Assembly: GCF_037949795.1 (NCBI RefSeq)
Contig: NZ_CP149932.1
Coordinates: forward strand, 682,001 to 746,000
DNA from: Thioclava sp. GXIMD2076
Lineage (GTDB): Bacteria > Pseudomonadota > Alphaproteobacteria > Rhodobacterales > Rhodobacteraceae
Direction of reading: 5' to 3'
DNA length: 64,000 nucleotides
The translations under genes and the position numbers were made by a program. A model generated the notes under the pieces. That model made no database searches, was not told where the DNA came from, and was given only the letters and a program-made list of their open reading frames with translations. Below are positions 1 to 8,357 of the stretch, piece after piece. Every line of letters starts with the position of its first letter. The stretch's first letter is position 1.

Positions 1-474
1 AAACAGATCGGTCAGTGCGTCGATGACGTCGACCGAGTTGAGCTTGCGTTTAACGCGGATCACCAGCACCTGCCCTAGGTGTATTCATCAACGATGTTGA
101 GCATGCGATCGGCCCTTCCGTCCGCCGTCCGGTCCTGCACAAAATCCTAAGACCAGACATGGTTGGGCCGTTCGGCCCGCCGCCGCCAGCCAGAGCCATC
201 CGCCAGCCAGAGCCTGCCCCGTTTCTTCTGTTTCTGTGGGACCGTTCGTTGGAAAAACAGTCCCCCGGACTGTTTTCTGATCCTCCTCACCCCTATCGCG
301 CCGCCAAATCCGCTCGATCCGCTTGTGGTTGGCGCGACCTGCCCCCCTGGTTCAATAAACCGACGATCTGGCGATAGCCATCTCGCCCGTATTGGTGTGC
401 CAGTTCGGTGATATCGGCTGTCAGTAGATCATCTTCCTAACGACCCGACGGGGTCGTGCGTTTGGTCGTGGTCT
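1..474 (-). pseudogene. IS3-family transposase OrfB remnant
   Basis: Read on the minus strand, this stretch is clearly homologous to the OrfB region (about 915-1340) of the IS copy at 475-1695, including the core around 'NIVDEYT'. It is cut off by the window start and by the neighbouring IS at 474/475. It carries the same two frame breaks as the neighbour (a 'GGCAGGTCGCG' slip and 'ACCTAGGGCAGG') plus an extra insertion of roughly 40 bp containing a hairpin at 254-276. It is a dead sibling copy in opposite orientation. No functional product is expected. Confidence 0.85.
254..276. repeat. Hairpin insertion inside IS remnant
   Basis: AAAACAGTCC (254-263) and GGACTGTTTT (267-276) form a perfect 10-bp stem with a CCC loop. 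The block of about 40 bp around it is absent from the homologous part of the IS copy at 475-1695, so it was inserted into, or arose within, the remnant. It resembles a short dispersed palindromic element, but no second copy is seen in this window. Confidence 0.6.
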
Positions 475-536
475 TGCCCCACTGAAGTGGTCCACTTTTA
501 GGGATAGTTTATCCCGTATGATGGAGGACTACTTAG

Positions 537-815
537 ATGGCAGGCAAACGCGAGAAGCCGGAAGATATCGTCATGAAGCTGCGTCAGGTTGAGGTCTTGC
601 AGGGTCAAGGCGCGAAGCTGGCGGATGCCGTGCGTCAGATTGGTGTGACCCAACAGACCTATTATCGCTGGCGGCGTGAGTTTGGCGGTATGAACCGCGA
701 TCAGCTCAAGCGACTGAAGGAACTCGAGAAAGAGAATACGCGGCTTAGACGGGCCGTATCAGATCTGACGCTCGACAAGCTGATCCTGACGGAGGCGGCT
801 CGGGGAAACTTCTAA
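537..815 (+). CDS. IS3-family transposase OrfA
   Basis: A 92-residue helix-turn-helix protein. The N-terminal half (about residues 10-55, with 'QQTYYRWRREFGGM') is the homeodomain-like DNA-binding region of IS3 OrfA. The second half is a leucine-zipper-like coiled coil ('LKELEKENTRLRR'). In IS3 elements OrfA recognises the ends, and OrfAB, made by frameshifting near the stop, is the transposase. The ATG has a GGAGG 9 bases upstream. Its stop at 813-815 overlaps the OrfB frame, as expected for this family. The gene itself is intact. Confidence 0.85.
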   Translation: MAGKREKPEDIVMKLRQVEVLQGQGAKLADAVRQIGVTQQTYYRWRREFGGMNRDQLKRLKELEKENTRLRRAVSDLTLDKLILTEAARGNF

Positions 816-1666
816 GCCCTTCGCGTCGCCGACAGTGCATTGACCATGTCCGGCAGGAACTTGGCGTTTCTGAGCGCTGTGCCTGTCAGGCCTTGGAGCA
901 GCACCGCTCAACCCAGCGCAAGATCCCGGTTAGTCGTCAAGATGAAGCTTTACTGACGGCTGACATCATTGAACTGGCAAGGCAATACGGACGGTATGGC
1001 TATCGCCAGATCACTGGCTTGTTGGTTCAAGCGGGCAGGTCGCGTGAACCATAAACGGGTCGAGCGAATTTGGCGACGCGAGGGGCTTAAAGTCCCGCAA
1101 AAGCAGAAGAAACGCGGGCGGCTCTGGCTGGCAGATGGCTCTTGCGTCCGACTGCGGGCCGAGCGGCCGAACCACGTCTGGCCTTACGATTTCGTCCAAG
1201 ACAAGACCGCGGACGGGCGAGCCTACCGCATGCTCAATATCGTCGATGAGTACACCTAGGGCAGGTGCTGGTGATCCGCGTCAAACGCAAGCTGAACTCG
1301 GTCGATGTCATCGATGCGCTGACTGATCTGTTCATCCTTCGCGGCCCGCCGGAGTTTATCAGGTCAGATAACGGCCCTGAATTCATTGCCACCAAGCTGC
1401 GCAACTGGATCGATGCGGTGGGTGCCAAAACGGCCTATATCGAGCCAGGATCGCCCTGGGAGAATGGGTATGTGGAGAGCTTCAATGCTAGGCTTCGCGA
1501 CGAATTGCTTGATGGGGAGGTGTTTTATTCGCTTAAAGAAGCCCAGATCCTGATCGAACGCTGGCGCCAGCATTACAACACGCTGCGCCCGCATAGCTCT
1601 TTGGGATATCGCCCACCAGCACCCGAAAGTATCGTGCCCGTAGACCAAAGGCCCACGATGCACTAA
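815..1666 (+). pseudogene. IS3-family transposase OrfB, two frame breaks
   Basis: The rve/DDE integrase domain can be followed through three frames: frame 2 from 815 to about 1037 ('RRRQCIDHVRQELGV'), frame 0 to about 1257 ('RPNHVWPYDFVQDKT', 'NIVDEYT'), then frame 2 to 1666 ('FIRSDNGPEF', 'WENGYVESFNARLRDELL'). The C-terminal D and E of the DDE triad are therefore present. The breaks are one extra base near 1037 and a length change with an in-frame TAG near 1257. Both breaks recur in the sibling remnant at 1-474, so they predate at least one transposition or duplication. No active protein is expected unless recoding occurs. Confidence 0.8.
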
Positions 1667-1697
1667 CTTTCAAACCGGACCACTCAAGTGGGGCAGA

Positions 1698-1910
1698 CCA
1701 TTCTCGCTAATTTTTGGTCTAGCCATAGGAACTTGGAGCCTTTCCCTTCTAGACGTTCTTGGGTCGTGTGCCCTTGCCTTATCTGCGTCCATCATTGTGA
1801 TGGCTGTCCTTGAAGCCTTGGCGCTCCTAACTAACGATCGCATTTTGCGACTGAGCTTAGGATATATCCTCGTAACCTCAGCATTCTTAATACCTTCAAT
1901 TGTGCCGTAA
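1698..1910 (+). pseudogene. 3' remnant of a membrane protein gene
   Basis: An open frame with no start codon runs from the IS right end to a TAA at 1908-1910. Its 70 residues begin PFSLIFGLAIGTWSLSLLDV and contain two strongly hydrophobic stretches that look like transmembrane helices ('ALALSASIIVMAVLEALALL' and 'LSLGYILVTSAFLIPSIVP'). A terminator follows. It reads as the tail of a small inner-membrane protein whose 5' part was removed by the IS at 475-1695. The two-helix pattern with 'FGLAIGTW' is loosely reminiscent of SPW-repeat proteins, but the family is not established. Confidence 0.6.
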
Positions 1911-1938
1911 GAGCAGAAAATACAGCTGTGAAGCACAG

Positions 1939-1964
1939 AAGCCGGCCGCCGCGCCGGCTTTTTC
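1939..1964 (+). terminator. Rho-independent terminator
   Basis: AGCCGGC (1940-1946) pairs with GCCGGCT (1953-1959) around a CGCCGC loop and is followed by TTTTT. It lies 30 bases after the stop of the truncated membrane protein and fits as that gene's terminator. Confidence 0.75.
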
Positions 1965-1987
1965 ATGTGCAGCCAAAGGCAATATTA

Positions 1988-2129
1988 TCTGACGAAAAAG
2001 GCAGCTTCAGTTCAGCATCGAGATTTTCAAGCACTGAAATCAAAGGGAAACTTGGACCTCCGAGGCAGAACTTTCTGACAACTCCCATTTACTTGAAAAG
2101 CACCAGATAGTTCTGCCTTTTTCGTCAGA
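1988..2129. repeat. Long inverted repeat with competing arms
   Basis: TCTGACGAAAAAGGCAG (1988-2004) and its exact reverse complement (2113-2129) are 108 bases apart. The right arm can also pair differently: GGCAGAACT (2064-2072) is the exact complement of AGTTCTGCC (2109-2117), and that second hairpin is followed by TTTTTC, like a terminator. The two pairings exclude each other. The block lies 130 bases before the ATPase gene at 2258. It may be an attenuator-like leader or a small non-autonomous mobile element; sequence alone does not decide. Confidence 0.5.
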
Positions 2130-2257
2130 GGATTTGCCTCTGCCGCCGTGCAGGCGGGTGCTGTTTTCCCTATGAAAATCCATGCTGCTTTTATCCGCGC
2201 CTTTTCGGCGTGTCGATCGCTGCGCAGCCCTTCTCCTGTAAAACCCCAGGATGGCCC

Positions 2258-2797
2258 ATGAGCGACCATTTCTTCGTCGTGACGGGCGGTCCCGGTGCGG
2301 GCAAGACCAGCCTCATCACCGAGCTCGCCCGCCGCGGTTTCCATACAATCCCCGAATCCGGCCGCGCGATCATTTTCGAAGAATTGCAGCGCGGCGGAGA
2401 CGCCCTCCCCTGGGCCGATCGCCTTGCCTATGCCGAACGAATGCTGGAGCAGGACCTGCGCGCCTACAGCGCCACACAGGCACTCTCAGGCGCCGTGATC
2501 TTCGACCGCGGCATCCCTGATATCTTGGGCTACCTGACCCTCTGCGGCCTCCCCGTGCCGCCCCACGTCGCCGCAGCAGCCAAGTCAGCCCGCTACAACC
2601 GTCGCGCCTTCCTGGTGCCGTTCTGGGATAAGATCTTCACGCAAGACAGCGAACGCAAGCAGACTCGCGCCGAAGCTGAAGCGACCTGTGCCGTCATACG
2701 GGAGACCTACACCGCGCTCGGATACCAAATCACGGAGTTGCCGCGCGCCGACATTACAACACGCGCCGACTTCATCTGTGCGCAGCGGGTCAACTGA
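2258..2797 (+). CDS. AAA family ATPase (small P-loop, AAA_28 type)
   Basis: A 179-residue protein with a Walker A motif right after the start (GGPGAGKTS, about residues 9-17) and an 'ALSGAVIFDRGIPD' Walker-B-like stretch near residue 85. The size and order match the small predicted ATPases/kinases (AAA_28) of Rhodobacteraceae, whose substrate is not established. The ATG at 2258 is preferred over an in-frame start at 2210 because the P-loop fold begins at 'DHFFVVTGGPGAGK' and AGGATGG precedes it. It stands alone among IS debris and appears intact. Confidence 0.72.
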   Translation: MSDHFFVVTGGPGAGKTSLITELARRGFHTIPESGRAIIFEELQRGGDALPWADRLAYAERMLEQDLRAYSATQALSGAVIFDRGIPDILGYLTLCGLPVPPHVAAAAKSARYNRRAFLVPFWDKIFTQDSERKQTRAEAEATCAVIRETYTALGYQITELPRADITTRADFICAQRVN

Positions 2798-2945
2798 CCG
2801 TGATCGCGACATTCCGTGGCGAAACTGCTGAAGCGGACAAACCGCATGGTCCCTCCGGCCTCCCGCTGCCTGACACTCACGGCCCATTGCCGTCATTCGT
2901 GCCATTGCATCCGATGGCCGGTCTCAGCGCTTTTTAGACACTTCC

Positions 2946-3353
2946 TCATCGTCGCTCGAACCGATGGCGCGACACTGGCGAGCATTCAAGGCTCTTCGGT
3001 TCAATAACACGTTCGATGCGCGGCAGATCCGCGGGCAGATAGCCGAGATTGCGCCGCTGTGTCCGGCGCGGCTGCGTGGTGGATGGCGCTGTCTGCTCCT
3101 TGCGGGTCTCGACCGCGGCGACGGCCAGTTCCAAGTCTTCGAAGGCCGGTTGCCGATCATCCTCGCTCAATTTCTCCGAGCGTTTGCCATGCACGATATG
3201 GTTCAGCTCAGCCACGAGATACTCGAGCCGCCGGTTGGCTTCCTTGAGGGCGTCCCGCTCCTGCAGCCGCGCCCAAACCGCGGGGCGTTGGACACGCGCG
3301 GATTATAGCGCGCCCAAGGTGCCGATGTCCTCGCATTCTCTGGGGTGAGTCAT
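2946..3353 (-). pseudogene. IS66 TnpC transposase, N-terminal fragment
   Basis: The ATG at 3353 overlaps the tnpB stop (ATGA), as in intact IS66 elements, but a TAA occurs at codon 17. The same frame then continues with the typical coiled-coil and 'LVAELNHIVHGKRSEKLSED' region of TnpC, ending near 2946 at 'EPKSLECSPVSRHRFERR'. The zinc-binding and DDE domains are absent. Nonfunctional. Confidence 0.72.
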
Positions 3354-3702
3354 TCTGCCATAGCTGGTCTGCGCATCTCCAGCGATCGCACACTACGCCA
3401 ATCCAGGCCGGCAAACAGGGCCTCGAACTGTGCCCGGTTCAGCGTCATTGCCCCGTCGCGGATCGCAGGCTAGGTAAAGGTGCCTTCCTCTAGCCGCTTG
3501 TAGGCCATCACAAGCCCCTGCCGTCCCAGAACAGGATCTTCATTCGGTCCGCGCGCTTTGAACGGAACACGAAGACCGTGCCGGTGAAGGGATCCTCGGT
3601 GAGCGTCGACTGGACCAACGCCGCGAGACCGTCATGCCCCTTCCGGAAGTCGATAGGCTTTGTCGCCCTCAAGATCCCTATGCCCTGCGAGGGCAACAGC
3701 AT
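3350..3702 (-). pseudogene. IS66 TnpB, frameshifted
   Basis: The N-terminal part ('ILRATKPIDFRKGHDGLAAL', then 'GTVFVFRSKRADRMKILFWD') is a clear IS66 Orf2/TnpB. After 'DGRGL' the frame shifts. The downstream part is still readable as 'VMAYKRLEEGTFT', a TAG in place of the usual Trp codon, and 'NRAQFEALFAGLDW' to a TGA at 3350-3352. Normal TnpB is about 115 residues, so the whole length is present but broken twice. Confidence 0.75.
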
Positions 3703-4118
3703 GGACGCGCCTCCAGCGCATGGACGATCTGCGCCATCCGAGTGGCGGGGATATCATGCGCGAGCTCAATCACGACAGCACCCCGAATAATCCTGATCGG
3801 GGTCGTCTGCGATGTTACCTCTCGATGCGATCCCTCCTCGGTGACGTGGCAGACAACAAGAGGCGCAAAGACAGGTTCCGCAACTCTGGCCGCAGGCAGC
3901 ACACGCTTGCATTGCTTGGCCTCTCGGCGCCACGCCGAGAGCTGATTGGGCAGGATACCAAACCGCTCCGCCACGGCATTCACCGTCGCACCCACCTCAA
4001 AGGTCATCGAAACGGCTAGGGCCTTTGCTTCTTCGGGCCAACTGCGGTGACCTGACGCGCAGATCTCGACGCTCAGCGATTTGAGAAACGAAGTTGTAGC
4101 TAACATTGCGAAACGCAC
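3678..4118 (-). pseudogene. IS66 TnpA-like protein
   Basis: A 146-residue open frame with the helix-turn-helix pattern of IS66 Orf1/TnpA ('SWPEEAKALAVSMTFEVGAT', then 'VNAVAERFGILPNQLSAWRR'). The 3' end overlaps tnpB by 25 bases. The frame is open and may still be translated, but with tnpB and tnpC broken it has no partner, so it is listed with the decayed element. The start (4118 or 4106) is uncertain. Confidence 0.6.
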
Positions 4119-4170
4119 TCCCCATCATGAGATGGAAATCACCTCGCATCCGGGACCATCATCCGCAACG

Positions 4171-4735
4171 TGAGGTCGAGGCGACGCTTACGAAGAACCT
4201 TTTGGCCGAACAGATGCTCGATCTCGCAGCAATGAAAGAAATGGTTTCAATAAAGTGCTGACGCCTGTCGTGAAGCGCGAGGCGATCGCGCATCTAAGCG
4301 CCTGCCTCACGCTCTCGGAGCGGCGGGGGTGCCGGATTGTCAGTGCGGATCGAAGGATGACTGAAATGAGGTTCAGCGTTCACCGGATCCGGTGCTACGC
4401 AATTTGAGGGCTCCACGCCCGGCGCACTTGCGCCAGACGACGAAGCCATATGCCGAGATCCAATCTGGAGACTCTCGTTATGAATGAGGCACCAGCAGGG
4501 GGCAGGTCAATGAGATCATTCCCCGGCGTGGTCCGTTGCTGAGCTTCGAAGCCGTCAAATACGCCACGCTGGAATGGGGCGACGGGTTTAATAACCGCCG
4601 CCTGCTCGAGCAAATCGGGAAGATTCCGCCCGCGAAGGCGGAGACCAATCTCTATGCAGCTCTGGAAATTGAAGGCATGGCCGCGTGACTAACGAAAATC
4701 AGCCTCCGGCAAACCCAGCGCGGTTCACCTGACAT
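4171..4735 (+). mobile_element. Internally deleted IS3-type element
   Basis: Two blocks of a second IS3-family transposase lie in the same orientation. At about 4171-4345 is the OrfA/OrfB junction (EQMLDLAAMKEMV, then 'KVLTPVVKREAIAHL' after a frame shift). At about 4508-4688 is the OrfB C-terminus ('IPRRGPLLSFEAVKYATLEW', 'NNRRLLEQIGKIPPAKAET', stop TGA at 4686). The catalytic middle is missing. The sequence after the stop (GGCAAACCCAGCGCGGTTCA) looks like the right end of such an element. It is unrelated to the IS at 475-1695. Confidence 0.65.
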
Positions 4736-4757
4736 AACAATTCCTCTCCATCTCAGC

Positions 4758-5855
4758 CTAGTTGACGACAAATTCCGCATGCAATGCTCCAGCAGCATTA
4801 ATGCTCTTTAAAATGTCGATCATATCGCGAGGTGAAACTCCCAATGCATTCAGCCCTGCCACGACTTCGGAGAGTGAATTTCCGCTTGGTACTTCGGCCA
4901 TCTGAATACCTGGTTCTTCCGTGATAGATGCCTCGGTTCTTGGAACTACGACAGTTTGACCTTCTGCGAATGGATTCGGCTGAACGGCTACAGGAGCCTC
5001 TTGCACTCTCAAAGTAAGATTGCCCTGACTAACGGCAACACGGGAAATGCGAACGTTTTCGCCCATAACGATTGTGCCAGAGCGCTGATCAACGACAACC
5101 CGCGCTCGCTGTTCCGGCTCTACCTCGAGATTTTCTATCCGGCTCATCACATGTGCTGTAGAGCGCTGGCCTGTCAAACCGACATCAAGTGCAACGGTCC
5201 CCGAATCCTGCATCGCTGCGACATTGCGTCCAAAAGCGTTATTTATGACGCTTTCAATTCGGCTGGCGGTTGTAAAATCGGGCGTACGCAACGCAAGCCT
5301 AAGTCGATCTAGACTATTGAACTCGAAAGCAATTTCGCGTTCAACATGCGCACCGGATGGGATAGAACCAGATGTCGGAACACCTTGCGTAACCGTTGCT
5401 GCATCACCTTGAGCAGTTGCACCACCCGCAATAATTTCACCTTGGGCCACAGCATAGATCTCGCCATCCGCGGCCTTCAGCGGCGTCATAATGAGCGTCC
5501 CCCCCAAAAGACTGGTCGCATCGCCAATAGCAGAGACAGTCACATCGATCGAACTTCCAGCACGGGAGAACGGAGGTAATTCGGCTGTTACCAGAACAGC
5601 AGCGACGTTTTTCGGCCGCGACGTTTCTCCGGTAACGTTAACGCCCAATCTCTCGAGCACATTCGTCATAATTTCTTCAGTGAAAGGCGCGTTACGTAGG
5701 CCGTCACCGGTCCCGTTGAGACCGACGACCAGACCGTAACCGACGATGTCATTACCTCTAACACCGTCAAACTCGACCAAATCCTTAATGCGAATAGGGG
5801 ACGCCCAAGACACAACGGGCATGACAATCAGTAACAAAGCGAAGATGATGCGCAT
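4758..5855 (-). CDS. flgI: Flagellar P-ring protein FlgI
   Basis: 365 residues, normal for FlgI. An N-terminal signal peptide (residues 1-18, ending 'VVSWA') is followed by the conserved 'RIKDLVEFDGVRGNDIVGYG' and 'GLNGTGDGLRNAPFT' segments. FlgI forms the periplasmic P ring around the flagellar rod, assembled with FlgA. Its start overlaps the flgL stop by one base, so it is the last gene of the flgE-flgK-flgL-flgI run. Nothing flagellar follows it; IS debris begins within about 20 bases of its stop, so any downstream neighbour may have been lost. Confidence 0.95.
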   Translation of the reverse strand: MRIIFALLLIVMPVVSWASPIRIKDLVEFDGVRGNDIVGYGLVVGLNGTGDGLRNAPFTEEIMTNVLERLGVNVTGETSRPKNVAAVLVTAELPPFSRAGSSIDVTVSAIGDATSLLGGTLIMTPLKAADGEIYAVAQGEIIAGGATAQGDAATVTQGVPTSGSIPSGAHVEREIAFEFNSLDRLRLALRTPDFTTASRIESVINNAFGRNVAAMQDSGTVALDVGLTGQRSTAHVMSRIENLEVEPEQRARVVVDQRSGTIVMGENVRISRVAVSQGNLTLRVQEAPVAVQPNPFAEGQTVVVPRTEASITEEPGIQMAEVPSGNSLSEVVAGLNALGVSPRDMIDILKSINAAGALHAEFVVN

Positions 5856-6868
5856 TAGATATAGTCCGCCAGCGTGAGTTGAGAAAGACGCGATGTGATT
5901 TCGTAGAGCGTTTCGAGTTGCGTCTGAGCTGCAATCAGAGCCGTCGATGTCTCATACGGCTCGGCCGTAATCAGGTTATTGCGTGCAATCTCAAGGCTGC
6001 TTGCTTCAGCGTCGTTCCGAGTAGCAGTATTGGCAATTGTTTCCTCAATCGCGCCCACCTTTCCGCGTGTCGTAGAAATATTCACTGAAGTCGCGGTGAG
6101 CACGGTCCCCCCCTCAACAAGTAGAGCAGACCGGGTGGAGAGATCCAAAGCATTGTCGTCGTTTGCAGCGATACGTGCCAGCATAGCACCCTTCAGAGAC
6201 TCCCGGATCTCCGATGCGGCTGCGGTGAGTTCCAACTGAACGGTTTCATTTTCGGATATACGTACAGCACCCTGACTATTGTCAGAACCAAGATAAGATT
6301 GATCGAGATATCCACCGCCACCGGCGGGCGCGTCAAAGAATGCATTCACAGCTGCAATGATTCCGTCGCTTGTGGTGTCCCCACCGATGTAAGCCATTAC
6401 CTGCTCATACATTTCGTCCGCGCTCACGACGGCCGGAGTGTCGATCGCGGCACCGCTGAAGACAAAACGGCCAGCGACAGACGAATTCAAAGATGAGACG
6501 ATCATCGAAAGGCTGCTTTCGCCCTGCGCCGAGAGCGTTTCGACAGAGGTCTGATCTCCCGAGGATCCGATTGAGATCAACTCCGGTCCAAGAGAGATTG
6601 CATAGTCTTGGATCGTTTCCAAGGAGTTCTGCATCATCTCTGCTGTCAGGGAGATCTCAGTCGTCGCCAGACTATAGGATTCAAGGTTATCCAAGCTGCG
6701 CGAGATAGCAGAAAGTTGGGTATAGTCCCCGCTTACCGCCTTCCCAACATCCGACTTCAGACCAGTGGTCGCCTCTTCACTAAGAGTCGTCACCAGAGTC
6801 TTGAGGCTCGTATTGTGCTTACGCAGTGAATAGGCCTGCGCCATATCGCCAACGGAATAATAGCTCAT
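5855..6868 (-). CDS. flgL: Flagellar hook-filament junction protein FlgL
   Basis: 337 residues with the flagellin-like N-terminal helix (residues 1-60) and C-terminal coiled-coil helix ('LITAEPYETSTALIAAQTQL') that pack into the filament base. Its place directly after flgK and the absence of a variable flagellin D2/D3 region argue for FlgL (HAP3) rather than flagellin. It is secreted through the flagellar export gate and has no signal peptide. It lies one base after the flgK stop, so the two are certainly co-transcribed. Confidence 0.88.
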   Translation of the reverse strand: MSYYSVGDMAQAYSLRKHNTSLKTLVTTLSEEATTGLKSDVGKAVSGDYTQLSAISRSLDNLESYSLATTEISLTAEMMQNSLETIQDYAISLGPELISIGSSGDQTSVETLSAQGESSLSMIVSSLNSSVAGRFVFSGAAIDTPAVVSADEMYEQVMAYIGGDTTSDGIIAAVNAFFDAPAGGGGYLDQSYLGSDNSQGAVRISENETVQLELTAAASEIRESLKGAMLARIAANDDNALDLSTRSALLVEGGTVLTATSVNISTTRGKVGAIEETIANTATRNDAEASSLEIARNNLITAEPYETSTALIAAQTQLETLYEITSRLSQLTLADYI

Positions 6869-6869
6869 G

Positions 6870-8324
6870 TCAGAGATCCAGTAGTTCTTGCATTAGACTA
6901 TCCAGCGTTTGCATTACTTTTGCGTTAGCAGCATAGGATTGCTCGATCACAAGTAGCGATTGCAGCTCCTGATCTGTATCGACCCCGTTGGAAAGCTCTT
7001 CCTCGACCAAAGCCTCCTGCTTGGCGGTAGTGTAACTTTCTGTCAATTCAGCGCTTTGACGGGCCGTTGAGTAGTTCGACAACAATTCTGACATCAGACC
7101 GGAGGCGGAATAGCTACTGCCACCAAATGCTGACGAAGAGGCTGCGCGGGTCGTACTCAAGGCATCTGCGATATTATTGAGGATCGTACTATCACCCACG
7201 TCGCCTGCCGTCGTCGCGTAGATACCGTCACGGACACGCCAGACTTCTCCTCCTTCAGAAGGGTCAATTGCAGCGTTGACCTCGATTCTGCCTGCAATTC
7301 CCAACTCGTCAGCGGTATCGAAGGCCGAGCCAGAATCGGTAAAGAAGCCAGCGCTTCCAGTTGTGATCGTCGTGTCGACATCGGAAGAGCTCAAACGTTC
7401 GATCAGGTCTCTTGCCACGGTATCGAGCTGTTCCTGTGCAGCCGGTGCCAATTCGTCTCGCACTGCGAAAAGCGCCGAGAGCGTGCCACCACCAAGTGCC
7501 CCATCCTCCGTCGTGTTAATTTCTTTGCCGTTCACAGTCAGACCAGAGAGCGTACCGCCCTCTAAAGAGAAATTCGCGGCCATCCGGCCGGTTTCGGTAA
7601 ATCCAACCTCGTAGACCTTGCCGTCAAGCAAAGTTGCGCCGTTGGAAGTATAGATGGCTACCTGACCATTATCGCGCTCTTTGATTTCGAGAGGAACAAT
7701 TTCTGAAATCTGGTCGATCAAAGCCTGACGCTCGTCCATCAAGGCCGTCGCATCACGGCCATTCGTCGTAGCCTTTAGAATCTCGTCGTTCAGATCATCG
7801 ACTTGGTTCAGAGTGGTATTCAAAAGATCGACTTGGTTAGCGATCTGCTTATCCGCACTCAGACGGATGTCGTTGATTTCATCCGACATCGAATTCAACT
7901 GCTCGGCGACGGCCTTTGCGGTGTTGACCACCGTCGTCAAACGACCTGTGCTATCGGGCGAGCTCGCAGCCTCGACCAGCGCAGATTCAAAGCTTGCCAT
8001 CTTTGCCGAAAGAGAATTGGCGTCGGTCGGATCACCAATCATATCCTCGACTGACGCATAGAAATCGGCGGTTACGCTTGCTTCACCAGCCGCAGCATCC
8101 GCAAGACGGCGGTCCTGAAGCAGGCTTTCGTTCACCTGACGGGAAATCCCGTCTATTTTCACACCATATCCAACACCGCCAGAGGAGACAGCCGAGGTTT
8201 CGACAGTCCGCCGCCCGTACCCTTCCGTCATTGCATTCGCAACGTTGGACGAGACGACTTGGGCCATCTTGCTCGAGACGGTCAGCCCCGAAAGCGCGTT
8301 GGTAAAGGCAGCGGAAAGTGACAT
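6870..8324 (-). CDS. flgK: Flagellar hook-associated protein FlgK
   Basis: 484 residues. The N-terminus has the rod/hook signature ('SSNVANAMTEGYGRRTVE', about residues 26-43) and the C-terminus the matching 'LLVIEQSYAANAKVMQTLDS' helix, the two ends that pair in axial proteins. FlgK (HAP1) is the first junction protein on top of the hook and acts with FlgL. It lies 33 bases after flgE and immediately before flgL. Length and order are typical. Confidence 0.93.
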   Translation of the reverse strand: MSLSAAFTNALSGLTVSSKMAQVVSSNVANAMTEGYGRRTVETSAVSSGGVGYGVKIDGISRQVNESLLQDRRLADAAAGEASVTADFYASVEDMIGDPTDANSLSAKMASFESALVEAASSPDSTGRLTTVVNTAKAVAEQLNSMSDEINDIRLSADKQIANQVDLLNTTLNQVDDLNDEILKATTNGRDATALMDERQALIDQISEIVPLEIKERDNGQVAIYTSNGATLLDGKVYEVGFTETGRMAANFSLEGGTLSGLTVNGKEINTTEDGALGGGTLSALFAVRDELAPAAQEQLDTVARDLIERLSSSDVDTTITTGSAGFFTDSGSAFDTADELGIAGRIEVNAAIDPSEGGEVWRVRDGIYATTAGDVGDSTILNNIADALSTTRAASSSAFGGSSYSASGLMSELLSNYSTARQSAELTESYTTAKQEALVEEELSNGVDTDQELQSLLVIEQSYAANAKVMQTLDSLMQELLDL

Positions 8325-8357
8325 CTTCTGTCTCCTCAGAGATGAATTATCTCAAGA

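Larger units (their letters stand above)
475..1695 (+). mobile_element. IS3-family insertion sequence, complete ends
   Basis: The terminal inverted repeats TGCCCCACTGAAGTGGTCC (475-493) and GGACCACTCAAGTGGGGCA (1677-1695) match at 17 of 19 positions when one is reversed. Between them lie orfA (537-815) and a DDE-type orfB (815-1666), the standard IS3 layout. The flanks (GTCT on the left, GACC on the right) show no obvious target duplication, and the left flank is IS sequence while the right flank is the tail of a membrane protein gene. A deletion or rearrangement next to the insertion is therefore likely. OrfB is frame-broken, so the copy is probably non-autonomous. A palindrome GGGATAGTTTATCCC lies at 501-515, between the left end and orfA. 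Confidence 0.88.
2946..4118 (-). mobile_element. Decayed IS66-family element
   Basis: tnpA, tnpB and the start of tnpC lie in the standard IS66 order on the minus strand, all damaged. The tnpC reading stops near 2946, so most of the roughly 500-residue transposase is missing. No terminal repeats could be recognised at either end. Confidence 0.75.

Noticed and set aside
1670..1966. 98-residue minus-strand frame over the membrane-protein remnant
   Set aside because: It spans the IS end and the terminator, and the opposite strand has the protein-like hydrophobic sequence.
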